Positions 50,178 through 57,294 of a stretch of DNA of 64,000 nucleotides are shown in pieces. A program made the position numbers and the translations under genes. The notes beneath the pieces are model-generated. The model was not told where the DNA came from. It saw only the letters and a list, made by a program, of their open reading frames with translations, and did not search any database. How positions within the stretch are numbered: position 1 is the first letter of the stretch; each line of letters opens with the position of its first letter. This DNA is from Opitutaceae bacterium. GTDB taxonomy: Bacteria > Verrucomicrobiota > Verrucomicrobiia > Opitutales > Opitutaceae. The stretch spans positions 1-64,000 of the forward strand of contig JAIXWF010000014.1 in NCBI GenBank assembly GCA_027482185.1, read 5' to 3'.

Positions 50178-51716
50178 ATGGAAAACCTGCGCGGGGCGAC
50201 AGCCCCAACTTCGCGGATCAAGGTTTCAGCAAAGGTGAAGACCTTCGTACTCGATACGAACGTCCTGCTCCACGATCCCCAATCGATCTTCAAATTCGAG
50301 GAGAACAACCTCGCGATTCCCGTGGAGGTCCTCGAGGAGCTGGACTCGATCAAGGGCGAGCAATCCACCGAGCGCGGCCGCAGCGCGCGGCGCGTGCACC
50401 GGATTTTGCAGGAGCTGTTGCCGGATTCGCGGGCGATGCACGAAGGCGTCGAGCTCGAGAACGGCGGCACGCTGTCGATCATCATCAACCCGTACCTGCT
50501 CGACACGACGCGCAAGTCGCCCGCCATGGACCGGCTGCGGGCGATCCTCCCGGACCTGAGCAAGAAGGACAACCGCATCATCGCCGCGGCACTCGTCGTG
50601 CAGGAGCGTTTCCCGCCGCCGACGATCCTCGTCACGAAGGACGTCAACGTGCAGCTGAAGGCGCGCGCGGTCGGCCTCGAATCCGAGGACTATCTCAACG
50701 ACAAGGTGCCGGCCCTCGACGAGGAAGCCAGCTACCGCGAGATCCCGCTCAACATCTACGAACTGCAGCGCTTCGCCTCCGAGGGTGCGTTTGCGCTCGG
50801 CGACCGCGAGGCCCGCGAGCTCTATCTCAACGAGTACGTGCTGCTGCGTTCCGACGAAGGCAAGACGATGCCCGCGCGCTACTACGGCGACGGCCTCGTG
50901 CGGCGGCTCAAGTTGCCGGACTTCGTCAAGGCCCCGGGCGGCATCCCGATCCGTGCGCGCAACCTCGAGCAGCAGTTCTTCATGGATGCGTTGCTCGACG
51001 ACAGCATCCACCTGCTCACCTGCTACGGCAAAGCGGGCACGGGCAAGACGCTGCTCTCGACCGCGTGCGCGCTGCACCAGACGCACGACGACCATTCGCG
51101 CTACGACGGCGTCTCGATTTCCCGTCCGGTCATCGCGCTGGGCAAGGATATCGGTTTCCTGCCCGGCTCGCTCGAAGAGAAGATGAAACCGTGGCTGCAG
51201 CCGTACCACGACGCGCTCGAGGTCTTGATCCCTTCGAAGCCGCCGAAGGATCCGCAATTCGCCGCGAAGAAAGTTTCCAAGAAGAAGCAGAAGCACCGCG
51301 AGGAGCAGATGCTGGCGGCGATGACCTCGCCGCAGCCGGCCCACGCCAGCCAGGGCGGCCACGGCAACGGCCCGGTCGTGAAGCCGTACGAACGCCTGCT
51401 CAAGAGCGGCCAGGTCGAGATCGAGGCGCTGGCCTTCATCCGCGGCCGCTCGATCGCGCGCCGGTTTTTCATCCTCGACGAGGCGCAGCAGCTGACGCCG
51501 CACGAAGTGAAGACGGTGATCACGCGCATCAGCGAAGGCTCGAAGATCGTGCTGATCGGCGATCCCGCGCAGATCGACAATCCCTACGTCGATTCCCGCA
51601 GCAACGGCCTCGTCTTCTGCCACAACCGCATGAAGGGCCAGACCATCGCGGCGCACGTGAAGCTGATGAAGGGCGAGCGCTCGAAGCTCGCGGAGCTGGC
51701 GGCGGATCTGCTTTGA
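50178..51716 (+). CDS. PhoH-family ATPase with N-terminal PIN domain
   Basis: The 512-residue protein has an N-terminal PIN-like nuclease domain (KTFVLDTNVLLHDP from residue 21; DSIKGEQSTERGRSARRV; LSKKDNRIIAAALV) and a PhoH ATPase domain. Walker A is GKAGTGKT near residue 284, and RFFILDEAQQLTPHEVKTVI and IVLIGDPAQIDNPYVD follow. The proteins of this type are linked to RNA metabolism, but no substrate is known. A Lys/Gln/Ala/Pro-rich insertion (~residues 355-405, VSKKKQKHREEQMLAAM) makes it longer than YlaK-type relatives. The start lies just after the DnaA-box-like sites. Confidence 0.93.
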   Translation: MENLRGATAPTSRIKVSAKVKTFVLDTNVLLHDPQSIFKFEENNLAIPVEVLEELDSIKGEQSTERGRSARRVHRILQELLPDSRAMHEGVELENGGTLSIIINPYLLDTTRKSPAMDRLRAILPDLSKKDNRIIAAALVVQERFPPPTILVTKDVNVQLKARAVGLESEDYLNDKVPALDEEASYREIPLNIYELQRFASEGAFALGDREARELYLNEYVLLRSDEGKTMPARYYGDGLVRRLKLPDFVKAPGGIPIRARNLEQQFFMDALLDDSIHLLTCYGKAGTGKTLLSTACALHQTHDDHSRYDGVSISRPVIALGKDIGFLPGSLEEKMKPWLQPYHDALEVLIPSKPPKDPQFAAKKVSKKKQKHREEQMLAAMTSPQPAHASQGGHGNGPVVKPYERLLKSGQVEIEALAFIRGRSIARRFFILDEAQQLTPHEVKTVITRISEGSKIVLIGDPAQIDNPYVDSRSNGLVFCHNRMKGQTIAAHVKLMKGERSKLAELAADLL

Positions 51717-51740
51717 AGCCCGCCGCGGGGCGGCGGGCGG

Positions 51741-51838
51741 CTTTCAGCGTTCAGCTGTCAGCGATCAGCGATTGCGAATCAGCTGAAGGCCTAAAGGTGA
51801 AAGCCTAAAGCTGACAGCTGATGGCTGATAGCTAAGAG
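51741..51838. repeat. Inverted heptamer-like arrays (CAGCTGT/GATCAGC family) at a convergent junction
   Basis: ttcagctgtcagcgatcagc on one side and ctgacagctgatggctgata on the other are complementary around a short centre. A ctaaaggtgaaagcctaaag segment sits between. The array occupies nearly the whole phoH-DUF6580 gap. Confidence 0.75.
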
Positions 51839-51851
51839 CCTGCCGCGCGCC

Positions 51852-52454
51852 TCAGCGCGAGGCGGACGTGACGGCGAGGGTGCGCGGGCGCAGCAGGCTG
51901 GCGGCGCCGGCGCGCAGGGCCGCGAATTCCATCGTCGCGGCGAACACGGCGGTGAAGAGCAGGTCGCTGGCGAGGCTGTTGCGGAAGAAGAACAGCGTCG
52001 GCGGGAATTCGGGGCGGCCGACCGTCAGGGCCTGCCACCAGCCGGCGGCGGTCTTGGCGTAAAGCGGATCGCGCAGCCAGGCGTCGGTGTTGGTCGCGAA
52101 ATAGAAGAGCAGCGCCGCGGCGAGCGAACCGGAGGCGAGGTTGAGCCAGGATTTCCGGCCGGCGACGAAGCGCCCGAGCGGCACGGCGGCGGCGAAACAC
52201 ACGAGGCGCACCGCCATGCTCGGCCACGTCCACGATTCGCCGTAGACCGCGGCGTAGTGGTGGTCGAGATACAGATCGGAGGCGAAGAGCGCCCCGAGCG
52301 GCACGAGCCACGCCTTCGGGTCGCGGAAATACACCGCGCCGCAGAAGGCGAGGGCCATCAGCGGCGCGAAGTTCGCGAGGTCCGGCACGTGCGCGGCGGC
52401 GATGCGCCAGCCGGCGGCGGCGAGGACGAGGACCACGGCAAGGACGAAAGGCAT
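51852..52454 (-). CDS. DUF6580-type integral membrane protein
   Basis: The 200-residue, highly hydrophobic protein has about five or six membrane helices (e.g. PFVLAVVLVLAAAGWRIAAA, APLMALAFCGAVYF, MAVRLVCFAAAVPLG, FRNSLASDLLFTAVFAA). It contains the ANFAPLMALAFCGAVYF and PLGALFASDLYL pattern I associate with DUF6580/ECF-S-like proteins. These may bind a small ligand, but the function is unknown. No neighbours explain it. The ATG at 52454 is the natural start. Confidence 0.72.
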   Translation of the reverse strand: MPFVLAVVLVLAAAGWRIAAAHVPDLANFAPLMALAFCGAVYFRDPKAWLVPLGALFASDLYLDHHYAAVYGESWTWPSMAVRLVCFAAAVPLGRFVAGRKSWLNLASGSLAAALLFYFATNTDAWLRDPLYAKTAAGWWQALTVGRPEFPPTLFFFRNSLASDLLFTAVFAATMEFAALRAGAASLLRPRTLAVTSASR

Positions 52455-52586
52455 GGCGGCAGCGTGCGGATGGGGCGGCGGCTGACAAGCCCGCCGCGCG
52501 GACGCGGGCGCGCGGATGTGTCATCGCGTCGGTACCGGGGATTTGGGGTTGGCAGCGGCCGAACCGCTTTGCCACGTTGGGCGACC

Positions 52587-54680
52587 ATGCGTTTACCCCG
52601 ACTCATCCCGGCCGTGCTCCTGCTTTTGTCCGCGTCCGCCCTGCGGGCGGCCGAACCCGTCTACGATCTCGTCGTCTACGGCGGTACGTCAGGCGGCGTG
52701 ACGGCGGCGATCCAGGCCGCCCGGATGGGCCGGACCGCGGTGCTGATCGAGCCGACGCAGTTTGTCGGCGGTCTGACGACCGGCGGGCTCGGCGCGACCG
52801 ACATCGGCAACAAGCGCGCGATCGGCGGCATTTCCCGCGAGTTCTACGGCCGGATCTGGCAGCATTACCAGCAGCCGGGCGTGTGGACGCGGCAGACGAA
52901 GGCCGAGTACACGAATCGCCGCGGCGGCGCCGCCGATCCGGGCGAGACGACGATGTGGACCTTCGAGCCGCACGTCGCGACGAAGGTGCTCGAGGCCATG
53001 CTCGCGGAGGTGAAGGACAAGGTCACGGTCGTGCGCGGCGAGCGCCTCGACCTGCGGCCCGGCCGCGGGGTGTTCAAGGAAGGTGCGCGGATCGTGCGCA
53101 TCGCGATGGAGAGCGGCCGGGTGTTCGCGGGCCGGATGTTCATCGATTCGACGTACGAGGGCGACCTGCTGGCCAAGGCCGGCGTCAGCTACCACGTCGG
53201 TCGCGAGGCCAACGCAACCTACGGCGAGTCGATCAACGGCGTGCAGGCGGGCCACGCGGTGAGCCACCAGTTCGTCAAGAACGTCGACCCCTACGTGAAG
53301 CCCGGCGACCCGCGGAGCGGCCTGTTGCCCGGGATCAATCCGGCCGGCCCGGGCGTGGAATTCTCCGGCGACCGCAAGGTGCAGGCCTACAATTTCCGCA
53401 TGTGCACGACGGACGTGCCGGAGAATCGGCGCGCGTGGGAGAAGCCGGCGAATTACGACCCGCAGTGGTTCGAGTTGCTGCTGCGCAATTTCGAGGCGGG
53501 CGACCACCGCGTGCCGTGGAATCCGGTCTGGATGCCCAACCGCAAGACCGACACGAACAACAACTACGCGGTCAGCACGGACTTCATCGGTCAGAATTGG
53601 GACTACGCCGAGGCCGACTACGCCGCCCGCGCGAAGATCTGGCGCGCGCACGAGGATTGGCAGAAGGGTCTGATGTGGACGCTGGCGAACCACCCGCGCG
53701 TGCCGGAAAAGGTCCGCGCCGAGTTCCAGCGCATCGGCCTGGCGAAGGACGAATTCACCGACAACGACAACTGGCCCCGCCAGCTCTACGTCCGCGAGGC
53801 CCGCCGCATGGTGAGCGACTACGTGATGACGGAGAAGAATTGCACGCGCGCCGAGGTCGTCGCCGACAGCGTCGGCATGGGCGCCTACAACATGGATTCG
53901 CACCACGTGCAGCGCTACGTGACGAAGGACGGCTTCGTGCGCAACGAAGGCGACGTGCAGGTGCGCGTGCGTCCGTACCCGATCAGTTTCCGCAGCCTGC
54001 GGCCGAAGGCGTCGGAGTGCACGAATCTCCTGACGCCGACCTGCCTCAGTTCCTCGCACATCGCGTTCGGCAGCATCCGCATGGAACCCGTCTTCATGGT
54101 GCTGGGCCAGAGCGCGGCGACGGCGGCGGTGCACGCGATCGAGCAGGGCGTCGACATCCAGAAAATCGACCCGAAGAAACTCGAGGCGCGCCTGCTGCAG
54201 GACAAACAGGTGCTGGATTTCGAGAGCGCCGCGCTGGCGCCCCGCGTCGTGCTGCCGAAGGCCAAGCTCGCGGGCATCGTGGTCGACGAACTCGATGCCG
54301 TGAAAAACGGCTTCGGCCGCAACAGCTCCGCCCACTCGACCTACGTCGACGCCGGCTACCACCACGACAACAACGAGGGCAAAGGCATGCAGACGGCGCG
54401 CTTCGTGCCGGAGCTGCCGAAGGCGGGCCGGTACCAAGTGTTCGTCGCGTATCCGCACAACGCGAACCGGGCGGACAAGGTGCCGGTGACCATCCGGCAC
54501 GCCGACGGCGAGACGAAGGTCTTCCTCAACCAGAAGAAGAAGCCGGCCGTGCAGGAGTTGCTGGAGCCGGTGGGGACGTTCCGGTTCGAGGCCGGCAAGG
54601 GCGGCTACGTCGAGATTTCGAACGCGGATACCGTGGGCTTCGTGGTGATCGACGCCGTGCAGTGGGTCGAGGCGAAGTGA
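52587..54680 (+). CDS. FAD-dependent oxidoreductase with C-terminal golvesin-like domain
   Basis: The 697-residue secreted flavoprotein has a signal peptide (~1-22) and a Rossmann FAD site (YDLVVYGGTSGGVTAAIQAA). Family motifs include GGLTTGGLGATDIGNKRAIG, EPHVATKVLEAML, FIDSTYEGDLLAKAG and RMEPVFMVLGQSAATAA. A C-terminal beta-sandwich resembles a golvesin/xanthan-lyase CBM-like domain (STYVDAGYHHDNNEGKGM, RYQVFVAYPHNANRADKVP). It is the complete homologue of the truncated gene at 1059-2039. Its exported location and carbohydrate-type tail suggest a polysaccharide- or sugar-related oxidation. Confidence 0.9.
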   Translation: MRLPRLIPAVLLLLSASALRAAEPVYDLVVYGGTSGGVTAAIQAARMGRTAVLIEPTQFVGGLTTGGLGATDIGNKRAIGGISREFYGRIWQHYQQPGVWTRQTKAEYTNRRGGAADPGETTMWTFEPHVATKVLEAMLAEVKDKVTVVRGERLDLRPGRGVFKEGARIVRIAMESGRVFAGRMFIDSTYEGDLLAKAGVSYHVGREANATYGESINGVQAGHAVSHQFVKNVDPYVKPGDPRSGLLPGINPAGPGVEFSGDRKVQAYNFRMCTTDVPENRRAWEKPANYDPQWFELLLRNFEAGDHRVPWNPVWMPNRKTDTNNNYAVSTDFIGQNWDYAEADYAARAKIWRAHEDWQKGLMWTLANHPRVPEKVRAEFQRIGLAKDEFTDNDNWPRQLYVREARRMVSDYVMTEKNCTRAEVVADSVGMGAYNMDSHHVQRYVTKDGFVRNEGDVQVRVRPYPISFRSLRPKASECTNLLTPTCLSSSHIAFGSIRMEPVFMVLGQSAATAAVHAIEQGVDIQKIDPKKLEARLLQDKQVLDFESAALAPRVVLPKAKLAGIVVDELDAVKNGFGRNSSAHSTYVDAGYHHDNNEGKGMQTARFVPELPKAGRYQVFVAYPHNANRADKVPVTIRHADGETKVFLNQKKKPAVQELLEPVGTFRFEAGKGGYVEISNADTVGFVVIDAVQWVEAK

Positions 54681-54738
54681 CGCCGGGGCGCCCGCTTTTG
54701 GCTTCCCGTCGGCGGTGCGGCGGGAACAGGCTGGCGCC

Positions 54739-56037
54739 ATGAACCCCCTCGATCGTCGTCGCTTTCTCGGTACGGCCGCCGTCGGTGCGGCCGCGTTTTC
54801 CCAGCTTTCGGCGCGCGCGGCCGAAACCGCCGCGGCGCCGGGCCGGACGGTGAAGCTCGGCCTGATCGGCTGCGGCTGGTACGGCATGGTCATCGTGAAA
54901 GCGGCCTTCAAGGCCGGCGGCGCCGAAGTGGTGGCCCTGTGCGACGTCGACAGCGACAACCTCGCGAAGAGCGCGGCGGAGGTGGAGAAGCTGCAGGGCA
55001 AGAAGCCCGCGACCTACAAGCTTTACGAGGAGATGCTCACGGCGCCGGGACTCGAGGCGGTGATCATCGGGACGCCGCCGCATTGGCATGCGCTGCAGCT
55101 GATCGCGGCCGTGAACCGCGGCCTGGATGTCTACTGCGAGAAGCCTTTGGCCTACGACATCCGCGAAGGGCGCGCGATGGTCGATGCCGTGGCGCGCAGC
55201 GGCCGGATCGTGCAGGTGGGTTTCCAGCGCCGGCAAAGCGCGGCGTTCAAGGCGGTGAAAGCCTTCATCGCGGAGGGCAATCTCGGGCGGGTGGTGCAGG
55301 CGGAGGCGCAGATCAACTTCACGGCCGGGCTGCAGGATCCGACGCCGACGAACCCGCCGGCGGCGCTCGATTGGAACCTCTGGTGCGGGCCGGGTCCGGC
55401 GACGCCGTACAGCCTGCAGGTCGGGCATCGCAACTGGCGCCTCGAGCAGACGAGCGGGCAGGGCCACCTTTACGACTGGGGCATCCATCTGATCGATGCC
55501 ACGCGCGTGATCCTCGGGGAAACGGCGCCGAAGACGATCGTCGCGACGGGCGGCATCTACCAATTGAAGGGCCGCATCACGACGCCGGATACGCTGGCGG
55601 TGCATTTCGAATTCGCGCGGTGCCCGGTGACGTGGCGGCACCGGCTCTGGGGCTCCGAGGAATTCACGCCGGAGACCAACAACGGCATCTTCTTCTACGG
55701 CGAGAAGGGCACGGTCTTTGCCAGCGACCAGCGCTGGATTTTCACGCCGAAAGGCAAGCCGGCCGAGCGCAAGGTTTACGAGGAGAAGAACGATATGCAG
55801 ACGCTGCACGTGGCCGAGTTCCTCGACTGCGTGCGCACGCGGAAGCCTGCGAGCTGCACCGTGGCGGACGCGCACCTGTCGACCTCGACCGTGAAGCTGG
55901 CGATGATCGCCTACGAGTCGGGCGCGCGCGTGACCTGGGATGCGGCCGCCGAGCAGGTGGTCGGGAATCCCGAGGCCGCGAAACGCGTGAAGCGGGAGTA
56001 CCGCGCGCCGTGGAAGCATCCGTTTGCGGGGGCGTGA
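54739..56037 (+). CDS. Gfo/Idh/MocA-family oxidoreductase, Tat-exported
   Basis: The 432-residue protein has a twin-arginine signal (DRRRFLGTAAVGAAAFSQL). It then shows a Rossmann NAD(P) site (KLGLIGCGWYGMVIVKAAFK), the family's cofactor/substrate motif YCEKPLAYDIREGRAMV, and a C-terminal alpha/beta domain. The exported branch of this family is common in Planctomycetes and Verrucomicrobia and tends to carry tightly bound cofactor. Substrates are usually sugars or inositols. It lies 58 bp after the FAD oxidoreductase on the same strand, so both may work on one sugar. Confidence 0.92.
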   Translation: MNPLDRRRFLGTAAVGAAAFSQLSARAAETAAAPGRTVKLGLIGCGWYGMVIVKAAFKAGGAEVVALCDVDSDNLAKSAAEVEKLQGKKPATYKLYEEMLTAPGLEAVIIGTPPHWHALQLIAAVNRGLDVYCEKPLAYDIREGRAMVDAVARSGRIVQVGFQRRQSAAFKAVKAFIAEGNLGRVVQAEAQINFTAGLQDPTPTNPPAALDWNLWCGPGPATPYSLQVGHRNWRLEQTSGQGHLYDWGIHLIDATRVILGETAPKTIVATGGIYQLKGRITTPDTLAVHFEFARCPVTWRHRLWGSEEFTPETNNGIFFYGEKGTVFASDQRWIFTPKGKPAERKVYEEKNDMQTLHVAEFLDCVRTRKPASCTVADAHLSTSTVKLAMIAYESGARVTWDAAAEQVVGNPEAAKRVKREYRAPWKHPFAGA

Positions 56038-56049
56038 GGGGGATCGGGG

Positions 56050-56117
56050 GATGGGACCTATGGGACGGATGGGACCGATGGGGCCAATAGGTCGCATCGG
56101 TCCCATGGGTCCCATCG
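56050..56117. repeat. Palindromic 9-bp-unit array (GGGACCGAT family)
   Basis: Direct 9-bp units gggacctat, gggacggat and gggaccgat on the left are complementary to cggtcccatgggtcccatcg on the right. They make a long hairpin just after the Gfo/Idh/MocA stop codon. Being 9 bp, it differs from the heptamer families. Confidence 0.75.
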
Positions 56118-56185
56118 GGCATCGGCGACCTCGCGCGGCCGGTTGAGCTTGTTCGCGGAAGGGAAATCCGTGAGTTAGGCGGCCT

Positions 56186-57145
56186 ATGCGCCGCCGTATC
56201 CCATCCGCCCGTGTCCGTGTGCCGCGCCGCTTCCTGCCGTGGCTGCTCGCGCTCAATCTGTTCGCGGGGGCCGGACTCGGCGGGTGGTACGTGTTCCAGT
56301 CCGAGCCGCGGCAGCGCGAGGTCGACCGGCTGGTCGCCAACGCGTTCGAGCGCGACAAGCACGTCTCGTTCCTCGAGGTGGTCTGGGATGTCTGGCAGCT
56401 CTACTACGCGGACGGCGCGGGCACGGGGAAGATCGCGCCGGGGGACAAAACGCTGATTTACGGCGGGGCGCCGCGGGCCGGCGAGGCGGCGGGCACGGTG
56501 CGCGTGCTGACGAACCGCGGCTACGCGGTCGGCTACTCCGAGGCCCGGGCGAACCCATTGTGGGCGGCGTACCGCGTGGCCGATCTGGCGCGGATTCCCG
56601 AGGCGCCGAAACGGCCGGAAAAGTTCGAGGCCGACCGGCGGACGGCGGCGCGCGTGGGGCCGGAAGCGTATTCGGGCAGCGGTTACGACCGCGGGCACCT
56701 CGCGCCGAACTACGCGATCGCGACGCGCTACGGCGCGGCGGCGCAGCGGGAAACCTTTTTGATGTCGAACATCGCGCCGCAGCGGCACGCGCTGAACGCG
56801 GGGCTGTGGCAGGAACTGGAGCGCCGGATCGCGACCAACTGGCCGGCGCGCTACGGCGAAGTCTGGGTGCTGACCGGGCCCGTCTTCGGGCCGCAGCCGG
56901 CGAAGCTCAAGGGCGGCGTCGAGGTGCCCGAGGCGTTTTTCAAGATCGTGATCGACGAGAACGAGGGCCGGCTGCGCACGCTGGCGTTTATTGTCCCGCA
57001 GGAAACGCCGGCGGACGCCGATCCGGCGCGCTTTCTCACCACGATCGCCGAAATCCAGCGGCGCACCGGCCTCGATTTCCTGGCCGAGCTCGACGATGCG
57101 GCCGAGCAGGCGGTCGAGGCGGCGCGCGCGGAAAAGGTTTGGTAG
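56186..57145 (+). CDS. Secreted or membrane-anchored DNA/RNA non-specific endonuclease (NUC1-type)
   Basis: The 319-residue protein has an N-terminal membrane/signal segment (~14-33). The endonuclease core follows, with the catalytic motif GSGYDRGHLAPN (His general base near residue 171), LMSNIAPQRHALNAGLWQELE containing the metal-ligating Asn, and VLTGPVFG. It should cleave nucleic acids outside the cytoplasm, probably for phosphate and nitrogen scavenging or defence. The fold is complete. Relation to its neighbours is unclear. Confidence 0.9.
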   Translation: MRRRIPSARVRVPRRFLPWLLALNLFAGAGLGGWYVFQSEPRQREVDRLVANAFERDKHVSFLEVVWDVWQLYYADGAGTGKIAPGDKTLIYGGAPRAGEAAGTVRVLTNRGYAVGYSEARANPLWAAYRVADLARIPEAPKRPEKFEADRRTAARVGPEAYSGSGYDRGHLAPNYAIATRYGAAAQRETFLMSNIAPQRHALNAGLWQELERRIATNWPARYGEVWVLTGPVFGPQPAKLKGGVEVPEAFFKIVIDENEGRLRTLAFIVPQETPADADPARFLTTIAEIQRRTGLDFLAELDDAAEQAVEAARAEKVW

Positions 57146-57164
57146 GGCCGGCGCGAAGCGACGG

Positions 57165-57270
57165 CAGTTGAAAGCGGAACGTTGAAGGTTGAAAGACCGA
57201 TCCGGCGGCCTCCCGGAGATCTTGGCGCGCTCCGGGGGGCCAACGGTCGGGCTTCCAACGCTCAACCAAG
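57165..57270. repeat. Heptamer arrays (TTGAAAG family) at a convergent junction
   Basis: gttgaaagcggaacgttgaa and gttgaaagacc at 57166-57198 are opposed by a weaker right arm, ccaacgctcaacc, near 57256-57267. They lie between the nuclease and TonB receptor genes, which converge. Confidence 0.6.
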
Positions 57271-57294
57271 CTCACGGAACGGCATAGTCCCGGC

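Noticed and set aside
21528-57270. Heptamer arrays taken as CRISPR or as transposon ends
   Set aside because: Units are 7 bp, degenerate and contiguous without spacers, and no transposase is nearby.
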